A stretch of DNA of 64,000 bases from assembly GCA_000149265.1 (NCBI GenBank), contig CH001986.1:204278-268277 (forward strand), in the 5' to 3' direction. This document shows positions 1-15,000 of the stretch, piece after piece. The position numbers were made by a program, and so were the translations under genes. Origin of the DNA: Ciona savignyi (Eukaryota > Chordata > Ascidiacea > Phlebobranchia > Cionidae). The notes under the pieces are model-generated. The model was given only the letters and a program-made list of their open reading frames with translations, made no database searches and had not been told where the DNA came from. Positions within the stretch are counted from its first letter, which is position 1; every line of letters begins with the position of its first letter.

Positions 1-80
1 GGCGGTGATCCTTGTTAGAATGATACACGGTACCGCTGCCAATAATAGAAACAAGACATTTAAGTGGCGGTCTGTTCCAG

Positions 81-3000
81 CTTGCAGGTGCACCAGGAAC
101 GCAGAGTTTGGTTACAGCGCAGAATGCGCCTCACTCGATCTCAACGAAGTTCCCAACTCCGTGGATGAGCTGACAACGTTTTTGTAAGTAGCTGTGTCAC
201 TTGTTAGGAAAGTAATGGACGCTATACTATGTTTTGTATGTAACAATTGTGAGCGGTTTTAAGGAATTTTCCATTGCTAGAAAGTGTGAATATATAGCAG
301 GTAAACGGTTACGGTTGCGAATGCCTTCGTGACCTTTCGATTATGGGGCACTGTAATAGTCTATATTTAAACCAATACTGAGTGTACATACTCATTTGGG
401 AGTTGGAACGTCGGGAAACCAAGGGATGGCCAACGCGCCTATACCCCACTGGGTAATTCTCTTTACCGGCGAAATACTATGTCGTTATCATATGTCTCGC
501 CCGGAAAACTAAAGGACAGTGGTAAAATCAACGCGGTAGGTCGCTCCGAATTCAGCTGGGTATTGTACTTAGAATTTTGTTTTTAACCACCGTGAGCCTG
601 TTTTATCACAATTCAGTTTGTGTATTTATACTCCAGCCGTTGTGTTATGACTTGATTATAAACAAAATCTGTCGGCTTCTGTCGAACTCAAATCCTTTGT
701 GTATCTTACTTAATCTTTGAAATTGGAGCATAAGGCCGGTCGTATATCACTTCGCTGGTGACCCACTGTTTGAAAGGCTGTACAAAACAAAAGAAAGGTT
801 CACGGAGGTCGGGCAACTCGAAGGCTGCGTTGATTACATTGCTGTATTCAAGATTCTATAATCGAAGGTCGTAAATCCGATACAGACAGTTTCACACCAA
901 ATCATTACTCACAAGTCAATAATCTGTGTATTAAATTAAACCAAGTACCAGCAATTCCAGTTTTCTGGAATAGACACATCGGTCACAGACGGGAAACAGC
1001 CTAAGATAACTTGGGCATTTTACAGTTTGTTTGACCTTCGCGTAGTGTCGGAAGGCGCAAGGTAAACAATTCTTTTGAACTTCGCTCGGCATGAAATTCT
1101 GCGGCCATTTGCGCACTATGAGCTGCCAATTTTGACCACCTGTCCAAGCTACACTGTTTTGTTAGTCAGTAAAACTGAGGGCAGCATAGCCATACGGGTT
1201 CAATATGCCGCTACACCGGTTTATATCTTCTTGGTAGGTTAATAGTTAGCCACTGGCGTCGTAAATTTTACGGGGCAATTACCAGCGTGATAAGGCAGGC
1301 ATCAGCGTTTTTGCGGCATGATAATCAACGGTGACATAATCGACCACTTACCGGTTACAAATCAATTCATCTGACTAAGATGATTACCTCTCAACCGCTA
1401 CATGGGTGTTAAACCGCCTTATTTAATTTCCTACGCACGGATTACACATTTAAGCGCCTTAGTGTGTTGCAATTCCCACAAAAAAATATCATCCTACTTA
1501 ATCCATGACGTCACTAGGGTACGTCATTTATCATAAACTTTTTATACTTCCTTAGTCATCTTATCTTAATTAAAATAACCACTGCCAGCCATTATCGAAT
1601 AAGCGAAAATTCCGAAAACTGAAATCCTGATACAATATAAATCTTCGGGTGAATGGAAAATTGCGTTTGCATTGATTCGTTTGGGATATTCGACGCAGTT
1701 TGAAAGTTGGCAACGCGCGACCACCGCCCCGATTCTATGCTGCAGTGTAAAAAGGTTGAGGTTAATTAAATTATATATTTAAACCAAGGTAGCCCTTGCC
1801 CATTGGGAACAGGACAACGTGGTATAAACGTCGTTTTTTTAAAACATTCTCACAAACTTATAGAAAATTTAAATTTAATTTTTTCATTGTGTTTACTTGG
1901 TCCTGTTCTGTGTTTTCCAATTTTTGGCCATACAGTGTTTACTAGTTTTAAAACTTTTAAGGTACATTTAATTAGCCCATGATCATTATGTACCTCACAT
2001 AAGCATACCTTTGTACGCAAGCCAATATTACTGCTCGTAAGAACAACAGGGTCTGAAGAAGTTTCTAAATTAAAAGCGTTTTGGCAGGGCACTTCATTCT
2101 ACATGCTAATACATCTGGGAAATCGCATTTAGCTCTTGGTATGCCGATACGTTTGCCTAATTCGATAGAACGTTTAATAGACGGGTAAATGTGATCTAGA
2201 TAAACGAACTAGATTTTCGCACAATCAATTTTATGCTGTTTTTGGCAGAGGTGGTTAAGTATTGAATATTAAATGAGTATCACAATATTAAATTTATTTC
2301 CGTATTCGTCCCACGAGAATGCCACGAAGGCTGCAGGCTGACCGGCGTAGGCTAACCACATTTTAAATAAACTAAAATCTAATTTCCTGCCGAACGAATC
2401 TATGGGCAGCATATGTGTTACAATTGTCGCCATCCAACTCCATTAGATAACTGAAATTTTACTCACGATGTGAACTCGGTTATTATGTGTACTGCATAGC
2501 TCGTATGTGATATGGTATTTTGGGCGTTTTTTGGTTAGACTTTCAGTAACAATGACGTTTTTCATTTGCCGTGACCCTTTGTTTTCTCAATTCTGTGATT
2601 TAATTGCAAAAGAAGTAAAACTATCCACATGTTAATGTCTTTTTTAACAAAGTACCAACTTTCTTATGAACGCAATACCAGCTCAAACCGCTGCTACGAG
2701 ATATGATTTGATCTAGTGCTGATTAGAGGTCACGTGAAAGGTCGACTTTGCCTCTTATACGAGAAACAAAACCACACCATCAATTTCGCATTTGATTGTC
2801 GGCATGCGTAAACTTTTCAAAGGCTGTTATTACTCTTTTTGTAAGTCTTACAATTTCCCTTGGGGGTTCCGTTTTAAAGGCTTGTTCTTCGGACATGTAG
2901 ACTAAAGGACTGTTAAAGTAATTGCTTCGTGACTGAATATATACATTATACGTTGAAATACGCAAAATGCAGTCTACACTAACAGAGGTATGTGTATAAA

Positions 3001-6000
3001 ACATGTCATTTAATTGTATATGAAACGGTAAAAGCCAATGTCAAGTTTTAGGCATTGTTTAGTATGGATGTTTTGTGCTTGACTAAACACCGGAAGCAGA
3101 TGCTTTTAAAATAAGTATGTACAGAATTCTGGCGCGTGTTTATTGTGGACTTTAGTATGGAAATCCCACTGGAAAGCTAGCCACAAAAATGTAAACAATC
3201 AGTTCACGCTTTTCCGTCAAGGATTATCGATTGCTTGTCGATTCCGTACATTGTTGTTTCACCGACATTTTCTCACGCCGTTTTCGACGCTTTGCAGAGT
3301 TCTCAGCGGGATGGCTCTTTGTAACTTGTCCCTTTCCCCCTTCGCCCTTTCTATGTATCGAAAAATAAGTATTGGAGGACTGCCTTTCCCCTTGAAATAA
3401 AGCATGTAATGATGCACATTGAATACGCTGTAAATAATGACTCGCTTTTTTGATTATGAAATGCTGTATTAAATTCGTTAAATTTATTTTGGTGAGTTTC
3501 GTGTCAAGGGTGATTTACTGGCGTTAGTGCACCACCGTTACAACCTCTGAATTACTTCATATCCGCCATCTCAGCTCATTCACACTACTCTTAAGGGATA
3601 TAATCAAATTATATTGATTACTTGATTGCTAGCTGTCAATGTTTTTAGACTTTTTTAATTATCTTCGGAATTTGGCGGCGCGATCAAAGGTTTTCGTAAA
3701 AGGATCAGGTCGTAAAGGTGATTTTTCTAATATAGCGTCCACCGCGGGGGGTTCGCTACTGAATGGACTTCCCTCCTTCGTATTTTGACTATAACGTAGT
3801 TGTTGACGCTGAAAAGGCGCCAATAATTTCTATTAAATAACTGTGGTTTTCTCGAAACGATTTATTTCGTTTTTCTCTGCATTCTGTGCGTTGTTTCACC
3901 AGAAATTTGACTTTGCTTACGAAATGCTTGTCGCCCAGACTCCCATTGCTAGCTTTGTAGCCGAGTTTAATTTACAAACACAAGAAAGGGTGCCTTATAA
4001 CGTGATTATGGATGTTTTGTTATGGTCACTTGGCAGCAATGACAAATAACGCGTGCTGCGTTCACAGCTGAATGCGGCGAAAGAACCGCAATTTTTATTG
4101 TTTTTGACACCTCAGGAATTTTTGAATTATTGCTTTCATGTACTGTTTTAAACATTGTAGAAAAAATCATGAAAAAATAAGGTACGTGGCATCACAGTAC
4201 CGACTTATTTCTCCTATTTTATCTGTGAACTATTAGTTTCTGTAAATACCTTCTTACACTTAAAGGGTTTCCGAAATCAGCTAAAAACCCCTATAATGGA
4301 TTCTATGTGAATAGTTGTAAATTGTATTAATAACCGTATCTGATAAATTGCCGACAATCCTGGCTAATACAGCAACAGCATCTGCCAACACCTTTCATGC
4401 TGGCTTGCTGTATCTTGATCCTGGTACAACAGGGGGTACATACCGTCTTTCACCACATTGCTCCGAAACTCCTTGCCATATAGGAACCGCGCCATTTGGC
4501 TGTTTCACAACCGATAAAACATGTAAATTATCAGGTGTGAGTACAATTTACCGATATTCGCATTTTCTGGGATTAGCTATTTTACTCATTGCGTTTGTTC
4601 CGTAGTTTCCAAAAATAATTATGTTCGCTTTTTTGCTTTGAATAACGCTTTGTGAATTTGCGATGGAAATGTTCGGAACTTGTGAAAAGGATCCGTCAAC
4701 ATTTGTTTAATGGAATGGGAAGCTAAGTGGTCAACGTCTCGAAGGTTATGGGAAAGAACAAAACATAATTTTGTAATACGTATTTTACAATCCATATAAC
4801 AGTGTGTCATTGGCCCCTACCAGTTTATTTTATTAATTCCCGTTCTCCGATAGTCGTAAAATAACCTTGCGACGATTTTATTAGGATTGGTGGCGCCGCG
4901 GGTTTCTCTTGGCCGACTCTGTTAAACTTTCCGAAAAACTTTATTTCCGAACGTCAGCCACAGACTTAGGAACATCCGTAACGCACTGCCTGCTTTGAGT
5001 AAAAAAATGTCACCGGTTAAGGTAAATATTTTCGATTTCCACTTAATTAGAAATCGGAAGGTCTTTGAATATATATCTTTTGGACACCAGAACTTGCTAG
5101 TGATTGGCAACGAACCACATTAACCCGGGTTCAAATCTTTAGAGGTAGTTTGTTAATTAAGTGCTGCACAGCAGCCGAGTTTTCAATGATATGATAATCT
5201 GTAAGTTCAAATGGATTCATAAACATCACGTCCACTTATTTCTGCCGTAGACCTAATTAAAACATTCGTGAACAACCTAACTAAGCCCCTTCATTACGTT
5301 CTAGCTGTGGTGCAGCTAATTAAAAATCCATTACGTATGTTTTGTGTCAGTTTAAATGGTTTTATTATTATTAAAGGTTGTACGCATGGCTATCTTCGGA
5401 AAATTCCTAAGAAAAATCCCTTTATCTTTGTTCATGTGATGTAGATATACTATTGGAACCAATATTAATTATTATATTACATGTTTTGCGTCCAACAAGC
5501 TTTTGCTAAGCTCAGAAATATTTTTGGCCCACTACCATTTCGGCATCGGCGTTATACCAACAGTAACGTCCTTTTTAAGTTTGATGCACCATTGTTAAGA
5601 ATTTAGCCATGAAATCACCTCGTGGATCTTTCTTATTAATCAATCCGCCCACCTCCTAGCAATTTCCGTGGCGCATCTATCCCCAAAAATACTTTATACA
5701 AAAGTTCGTATTCAATACTTTGAGCATTTGGACAAACTTTATCAACTAACCACTCCAGAGATATGTTGTCTGGATTTGTGCTATAATGCAAAATTATATG
5801 TAGGGTATATCAATTCGTTGTTTTCTTAGTGAAAATCAATGTCTCTTACCATAAACGGTTTAAGCGGATATAGTTAATTTATTTGCTTGCCGATTCGGGG
5901 GCTTTACTTATGCAAGCGTTATAAACACCAAAATTATGTAAGCGTGTTAACCGGATTTCGTTTTAAATAACAGGATGTATATAACGCCCACTGATTTAAG

Positions 6001-9000
6001 ACCCCGCAGAGGATTTTTGTTTGCCTTGCGCTAATTTTTAACTCCGATTTCGGTTTATTGACCGGGCGGATAAGCTGGACCATGGTTTACTGAGTCTTCG
6101 TTAATCAAATTAACGCCCGATAACAAGTTGATTAAGTGATTGCGGGTTTCCGACTACTTGGATAAACATTCCTAATCCGACTAAATACACGCGCAGCATT
6201 TACCCTTGCTCTATTGTACTTTCCGATAAATCTACAGATCGTTTATATAGGCCAAAGACATTAGTATATTAATATGCCAGACGCAATGACTGCAACGGAA
6301 ATATGAGTTTAAGTACCCACATCAATATGTTATGCGATGCGGTTCAACCACGTTGTGGCTGAAATATTATCAGTGTGATGGAGTTATATTTTCCTGACCA
6401 CTTTCGAACACGGCTGGCTTATTTGATCAGTATAATCCTGGTTGCAGATGCAGCGTCTGTGAGTAAACAACAAGTAAAATCGTACAAGCAACCTGTGTAA
6501 ATAACCGATTTACGCAACAAATTACTAGTGCCCTGTCCAAGCTGGACCACACACGTCACTGGCACGCGCACCTGTCTCCTGAACCCCTTCAACAATTCCA
6601 TGTGATAGACAGCTACGCTGCGAAGGAACAAGGCGAGGTTTTGCAACACCAAGGCAGACTAATGATCGTTTACTTGTGCTTTCTTGCAAGCGAACTTGCT
6701 CTATTTTTAATGAGCATTCTGGCATTTTGAGATTAGCATGGGAAATGGGGCTTGTCGAGGCAAACAAATTAACCGGAGTGGTTAAACCATTCACAACAAC
6801 TACTCTCATGTTACTGAAGTATGATGGACCTAAGGTGAGCCAAATGTATTTTCGGTGTTTTGGTTGGTTTCGTGCCTACAAGATAAAAGAAACCTGCGAA
6901 ATGTTATTTGCGAGTCACGTGATTCATGCGTCAAAAGCCACACATTAATTATTGCTCGCGATAAACAATTCAACAACACCTTAGGTCACACCTGTCGTAT
7001 TTATTTACTGCAATAACATTCCCAAAATCACACTGTGCGTGGGGTCCTTTTTTAATTTCACGGAAATATGAAAGATGTCATTTGCGGACGGGAACTTCTT
7101 TTATAAAACTCAAAAGCAAGTATGTAATTAAGTGTCTGGATTAGCCAGTTATCTTCATTTTCTGTCAACACCCCGGAAATCGGGTTTAGCTGAAAATGCC
7201 ACGATTTAACGCTTGTGTTGATTCGAGTGGGGGCAGGATTATGTGTAATGAAACCCGTTCAGTCAGGCTTGAAATCCCATAGCATACATCGAAATCCTAT
7301 ATAAACTAATGTATATTGAATCTGGGATTTCCAGTTCATACGTGCGCATTTTTAGATATATGAATAGCACACAAAGCCATATGTATATTTTATTGAGTAT
7401 CTAGTGTAAACACTTTAAGCCTTTAAATGGCACCATGTTGGATGGACTTCGGCGTAGAACAGTTGTACCAGTCTTTTCTCATCATTTTGACAACAACATT
7501 CTATAGGCATATGTGCTTTTAAACAACCAGGTCACGTTCTTAAAAATTATAAATGTCTTTGGATAAACATAAGCCTGTGTTATGGAACAAGTATAATCTT
7601 CCATCAATTGACGGGTGTTTCATGTGTAAACTTTGGATTTTGATGAAGGTTTCTGTCTTTGTAAGTCTTTCAATCCACCCGTGTTTTGCAAAATGACGTT
7701 CTGTCATTCAACGGTTATGTGGATCAGTGAGTTCCAGGAATATGTGATAAATGTAGAAACTACAAATTATCGATGTGCTTTCACGCCAAGGTTGGAATCA
7801 AGCCTCTGTTTCCGAGTCATAGTATGGAGTCCTTTTCTAGTCTAAAGAATTTGAACTTCACGTTTAAAGCAATTCGGTGTGTTTTTGTCAAAGCCGAATG
7901 AAGTTGTTGTCAAAAACATAAACTGATTTATTACACTCACTGTAAAATTTCCATTTTATTATCGCCAAACAAATGGATTTGATAAAATTTTTGACTGTTT
8001 TCTTGGCAACAATTTTAAATAAAAACAATGGCGAATGTGACACGGCACACCTAACCCACTCTTACCAGTGCAGATTATAGCATTTTTGTTGTATAATGAC
8101 ATTGTAACACCTTTTATGTTTGATCGCCATTATTACCTATCTCCTATTTTAAGAGTGAAATTTAAGTTTCCAATCCGTCACGAAAATAAAACAGATTGTT
8201 TCATTCTTGCGCCGCCGGGTAAATCCGTGTTTGGGAAATAGGATTAAGTGCGACAATCTAGCAGTTCAAAGCGAACCAAAATAAAGTGCATCTCGCGTCT
8301 GTCGAAAGCCACAAAACCATCTATGACGTCGTGAAAGTCATGTAATCTTAAACGGCTTATACCACTTGTGAAACTATTGCTTTGGAATTAAACGTCTTAT
8401 CATTTGCATGTACAAGTTGTAACTTATACTTGTGTGACTTATATAGTTGAACTGCTGGATACCTGTGTTACTGTACAATGGCCAGTAAGATTTCGCCAAT
8501 TGCGGCTAAAAGGAAATATAAATATTGGCCACTCGAATACACGGACTCGTGTAGTCCACTCTTCGGTTTTCTATTTGCATTTCGCGGGCTCTGTGTAGTT
8601 TATTTTGTCGCTTTCGAAACCGCTCGTTAGAACGTAATCTTGGCGGCGGTTGGGTCGAATTTGAAGGTACGCGACCCTTATGTCGCCGTAGTTTATTTTT
8701 CTAGTTGGAATAACGTGTGTTTTGTCCGACACGGATCCGTTTTATTGTGTGTTTAGGCGGCCGATAGCTTGTCGGTTTTGATAAATTGCTCTGACATTTA
8801 TTTGCTTAAAATGAACCGTGACTTTTAGGTATTTCACACCAGGAGGTTTCATTGCCCGCAATTCCTATTTTATGATCTTAACCGCGAAAGGGGAAATAAG
8901 CCAGTATATATCTGAAAATATTAAATTGTTTGTTCTTACTATTTAGTTATATTCTTTTATTTCGTATGGGGTTTGCCTATTTTATCCACGAATTCCCTTT

Positions 9001-12000
9001 GTGTAACTATTTGTTTCTATTACAGAGACCTAAGTCTGAACAACATCACTAGAATACAAAGAAAAGCATTCTCAAATCTTCATCTTCTAGAAGATCTGTA
9101 AGTAAATATTTTGGCTTGTGCTATTATTTTGAGACAGGCATGTACAGTCGTCAGGGCATGGGTTGGTAAGATATCTCCATATACAACTTTGTGCGTATGT
9201 ATACACCCAGTTTTTAGTAAAAGTGAAATTAATTCTCGCTCGAGACACCTTTGCACCTCTTGTTGTTTCAACGTTTTTAAAGTCGGGTAAACTTACAAAA
9301 AAAATGCGAGTTCATTTGTTAACATGTGGGTCAAGGTTAATGGGCGGTTTTCGGTTAAACTCACTTAAAACGTAAATGGCATTTGAGTTGACATGGTTAT
9401 ATTCACTTCGCTAACAGAGCGATTAAACATCGGAAAACATAAACGAATGTAACATTTTTTACAACTTTAAATAATTTTAAGTAACGTGTTATAAGAAATA
9501 AACTTATAAATTGAATCACTATGTTAAAAGGCATACTTTCTATAGATCAGTAGATCCTGTCCTAATAATTTAACACATTCAACCAATGTAAAGTAGACCT
9601 CCACCCCAAAACGGATTTTTGATTCCGTGAAAAGTAGCATTTATCACGGCTATTAGTATGCCCATGATGCCCCATTATTCACGCTGGACAAGGTTGGTCA
9701 ATGTTTGTTTTCTATTAAGCTCGGTTTAGCCATACAATGCCGATGGGTCAGAACCGACTAATTAGACGGCAAGATAACGTCGTATTTGATGAACTTTAGA
9801 ACGCAAAGTGTCAGGCGACAAATCGATGCTTCCTCTTTTCTGAAGGGTTTAATTTACCGTTTCTAATCGTGTTTCCATAACCCGAACGGTCTTTTTTTGC
9901 AACAAATTGATTCATATTACAATGACATATGGTGGGGAACATCGTATATGGTAAATAATAAAATTGTTAAACTTTTGATGTAGATCCCTAGAAGACAAAG
10001 GAACGGTCGTTCAAATTTTCACTTTCCTGGTTAAATACGGTTTACTTCGATCATGCCGCTGTCTTGTCGCACGAAATATCATTATACCATAAATACGGTT
10101 TTAACATTCGTACGATCAACACGTTGATTGCTATCGGCCTTCTTCAAGAGACCATGTATTTTACGTCCGTTGCTATGATCTGCTTTCGTCTGACCACTCT
10201 TTGAAGGTTTGACCAATTAAGCATGTAACAACTAAATCCCATGCGATCTTACTAGTGGCCACTTAACTATAAAGCGCCTTTGATGTTTAAACTTTACGAA
10301 CGGTCGAAGGTCTTCTATAATCTATTCATTGGTATTATGAAGTGGCGTGGCGGCAAGCGGGGAAAAAGTGTGCGTCGTTTTGCGTTGCGGTAAAATTGCA
10401 GTAACTTTAAATTGGCCCCTTTTGCCTTTAAACTTGCCGCGGTTTGCAAGCTCGTTTTAAGTCATCATTTGATTAACTTCTAACAAGTCTTAAGCTAAAA
10501 CACACTTACGTTTTATAAAAATTGAACATAATTTTTATTCTATTTTTAAGGTAACCACGTTGACTGTTTTCTTTGGAAAACAACGAAAAATAACAAAAAA
10601 ACATGATTAACCTTTCTCTTAGCAAGAATGACGTAATCATAAATGAACAAAAGTGTTTTTTCCGTGATGACGATGACGCTGAGTTAAAATGAACCACCTT
10701 AAACTCCCAACAGTGCTCGTCATAAAGTACGAATGTACGTCATAAAATAAGCGATACCATCCAACACTCGCACAGAGCATGACTAAAACAATCTAGGCTT
10801 CAATAAAATATTTTTAATTAATTTAATTGGTACGAAAAATCTCACCCCTGTTAGTTAAGCACTATCATAAAATTGTATTTAAATCCGAATTTACATAATA
10901 AAATATACAAGCTTGGCATTGTGATAATATTGAACTCTCTTATATTAAAAGCACAAGTACGGCGCCAGGGTAGGTTTAAGCAGATTAAACGATTGTTTAA
11001 TAATATATCGGCAGCCATATTTGAAGTAGGAGCCTTCATCGCCACAGGCAGGGGATTCTAATTCAAATTTAATGAATTCCTCGGCACGGTCACCTTATGC
11101 TAATTTAACAGTATATATTGATCATTTATTATTATGGAATTAGTCTAATAATATATATATATATATATATATTATATACCGGTACAGCTGTTCGACTTGT
11201 GATATTGTATACTTCTTTTGAAGGCAGAGGCAGTTATCCCCACAATAGAATTAAAACTTGCCCCATATCTTTGTATAAAGCAATCCGTTGTATCCATAGA
11301 AATTATTGTTATTTGATATATATTGTATAATTAAAATGGAATTACAAATTACAGACGCTTGGCGAACAACCACATTGAAACACTTGATTTTGAAGCATTT
11401 AAAAGCCTAAGGAGGCTGAAAGAACTGTAAGTTTTTGTGGCTTTTTAGAAATTTTATTTAACTGCGGTTACGGCATTTTCGATAACTTCAGCTGCCAAAT
11501 GCATGGGCTGTGATATTTAACATTGCCGGGTACAGTGCTAAACAGTTATATAGGCGACAAATGTACTGCGCATATTACACAAATATAATTATAACGATAG
11601 TCTCTACGAACATAGCAATTAAGCCATGTCGCGGTTTCATACGCTTAATTAGATATAAGGAATGTGTGCTATGTATAGCCTTTCAATATCCCTCCGTGGA
11701 CCCAATTATAGTGGTGAAATTTAATCGACTCTTAGTCACGGCCACAGCAGTGGTACTACCAGTGTTTGCCGGGGAAAACTCACTTTAATTATTGGGTTGA
11801 TATTCGGAACCTGGTTTGTGAAAAGGGCAGCACTGATGCCGGTATCGGCGCCGCCGACAGGGCATGGTTCAGGGGTTCGTGAGAAAACCGGGATCCTGTT
11901 TCGAAACGAGAGTGAACGAAACTTCGAACCGCTTTTCACTAATGTTCTACCCTCTTTAACGCGACATCGATATTGATTCGATGTGTATCAAAACACTTGT

Positions 12001-15000
12001 ATTCGAAGTGCGACTCTAGATTAACCTTTCACTTTTCCCACGTCATTGTAAATTGTTGAATATGAAGACCACTATTACACCATTTTAAATTACGGATATA
12101 TTTTCAATCGAGCAGCCAGGAATACAAATATTTTTCCGCGTATAAATACTAAAATTGGGCGGTGAAGCAGGATTATGGTATATTTTATGGTGAAATCGTC
12201 TGCGTGTTTAGTCTAAAAGTGTTTAACGAAAAACATTTCCTAAAAGTTGGTGTAAGGAAACTTAACAACTGAACCGGGTTGATGTTATATTTGTATAATA
12301 TCATCAAAACTGTATGCTCCCCTGTGGTATGTACCATCCTGGTTTCAAGTTTCAAAGAAGTTTATATTAGGGTTTCCCGGTTTATGCAGCTGGAGACCAA
12401 ATAATGGTGGAAAACTCGCTCTTCTGTCTTGAGACACTGCCACACACGTTTCCCCTTCGAGGGATTAACGTTTTAGAGAGGGCAGCTGAAACTACGGACA
12501 ACCTTTGCCAGTTTTTAAGCCCATTAGAGTTTCATTCAGAAATTGTTGTACTCTTACGTAAACAACGGCAATACCTAAGGGACAACGCATAAGTGTGGGA
12601 TAGGGGAATGAATACTACCAACAGGCCCTTACGTAATTTTATAAGCTAGTTGTGGAGTCGGACAGAATAAGACCAAAGAAGTGCGTCTCCCCGAGTAAAC
12701 TACAACTTATAATGCAATCAATAGAATTAAATAAAGTTGTCATCATTATAAGCAGGGCGTGTTTGTTTGTTTTGTGCAAAGGTTGTGTTGATTTTGGTTA
12801 TCTTGAAGAAGGCGGCATTGATTGGCGTTTTCTAATTTCTTGTTGTTACGTGCGTGGATGGATGGCTTCAAAATAGAACTTCGAGTCAGTAAGGTCCCCT
12901 AACATACACGCACATCTTCACCACAATGCACATCACCCGACATAGGTTCCACTACCGCACTACCACAGCTGTTTTTGCTGATCAAGATAAGCGCGTATAC
13001 ATAGTCTAGCGTCCACGCGTGAAAAGGGCTACTAAGAAGTATAAGATAAGTAAACAACGCGTTTACACGGATAAGAAAACTTACGAACCTCTAATATATT
13101 TCTTTGTTTATTTATTTATATACCGGTAAGTAAACATAGTCCAACACGAGATCTACAATCTTGCAACTGTCTAGAAAACGTGAAAAGTTTCAAGCAAGTC
13201 TTTAAAATTACAAACATAGCCAGCCCATAAATATGATCAAGTCGTGTTTCCAATAATATAAAACTACTGATTAAATGTTGCTAAGGAATATTGTTGTTGC
13301 CTGCCAGAATTCTTATTTTCGACGTTTTTATATCGTTATCTATTGCATTTTGAGCAATTGCACTGACTGTTTAAACATTTTTTCACGTAGGCCAAGCATC
13401 AGTTAAAACGTTATCGTTCGGGAATAATCTGTATGCGAAAACATTCTTTGTAAACATAAAATGCATTTTAATCGGTATGTCTGCCATAATCGGGCTTCCA
13501 TTTAATACCCCAATAGACTGTTAGATTTTTCAAGTAACTTATTGTGTTTCTTGTTGGGCTTACAGATTAGCAATTCCCTTGCGCCGAATAACGGCCATAT
13601 TACAAGTACTGCAATTGAATTACCCGCTAATGCCATCTGCTATTTTCACACAGAATGTTACACAACAACAAGATAAGAGAGATACCCGCCCGAACGTTTT
13701 TGGACACATCGGGCCTATCTGATCTGTAAGTATATTGATTTAACGCTGATTAGCTTACTTAGGAGGTAAAATTGTCACCCTTCAGAGTTTTTTGTTTGTT
13801 TTGAGGTGTGTTGCGCGAGGTGAATTAGTAAATGAGGTTATTAATCTTACAATTTTCTTGTCTGGTAAAAGGTGCGCCTGGCAAGTTCAAAACTACGAGT
13901 TGGGCTCAGACGTGTAATTCTACGTTTTGGAGCATTATTGTTACATTTTTTCACTTTTACAAACGCAAACCCCTCGCCTTATACCCTAACTTATATGTAT
14001 GTACCTTAAACAATGTGCTGGGATTGTTGAAATACTTATTTTTAGGACATTTTTAAGACATCGGTTTAAATTACCAGTTAAATCCAATAACAACGTTTTG
14101 GAATTTTGATTTGGTCACCACCAAAGTACCACTTCATTATTTCGAATCTTTGTGGCAATTTCCAACCCATGATGTATCCTTTCTATAAATGTTGTATAGT
14201 TTTAAATGATGCCTACTTCAATTTGTGCGACAGTAATGATTTTTAATCATGTATTTGTTAGAAACTTGGACGGTAATTTCATCAGCGAGTTATTGGAAGA
14301 CTCCTTCGAAGGTTTACACAATTTAAAAAACCTTCGCCTGGATGACAATCGACTGTCACATGTGCCCACCGAAGCATTAAGCAAAACGCCAAACCTGCAA
14401 GTTTTGTAAGTGTTCTGACAATGTAACAAACTGCATGTCGTGTGATATGTGTTGTGCAAAGGGAATTTTTCTCTGTGGAATTTTTCTCTGTGGAATTTTT
14501 TTGTGGGTTATTTTTAAAAATGCAACAATTTTAAAATCCCAAAAATGGTCAAATAAGTCTATAGTCACATTTTGCCCAGAAAAACTGACCAAATTATTAA
14601 AAAGATTTCCGTTCTTCAACCCCAAACACACAATCTATATTTATTGTTTTGTATTTTATTTGTTTTTCCCTTACATTTGTTTAGAAATCTTGCATTGAAC
14701 AAATTGGAAATTATTCACGCTGGAGCGTTCCAACATCTCACCAAACTTCGAGTTCTGTAAGTATGCCCAACGTTATATTCCATCTACTCGTTTTAACGGC
14801 TAAAACACTAACTTAGTTTATAAAAAAGGAACTGTGTGAAGAATTTGCGATTTGTTTTGTTTTAAACGTAAAAATAAACTCATGTAATCTGTAAACTATA
14901 TTTTGTTTAATTTTCAGTGTTCTGCGAGAAAACAAAATATCTAGAATTGAAGCGGGAGCGTTTGATGGGCCTACGCGGTGTCGATATCTGTAAGTTTCTG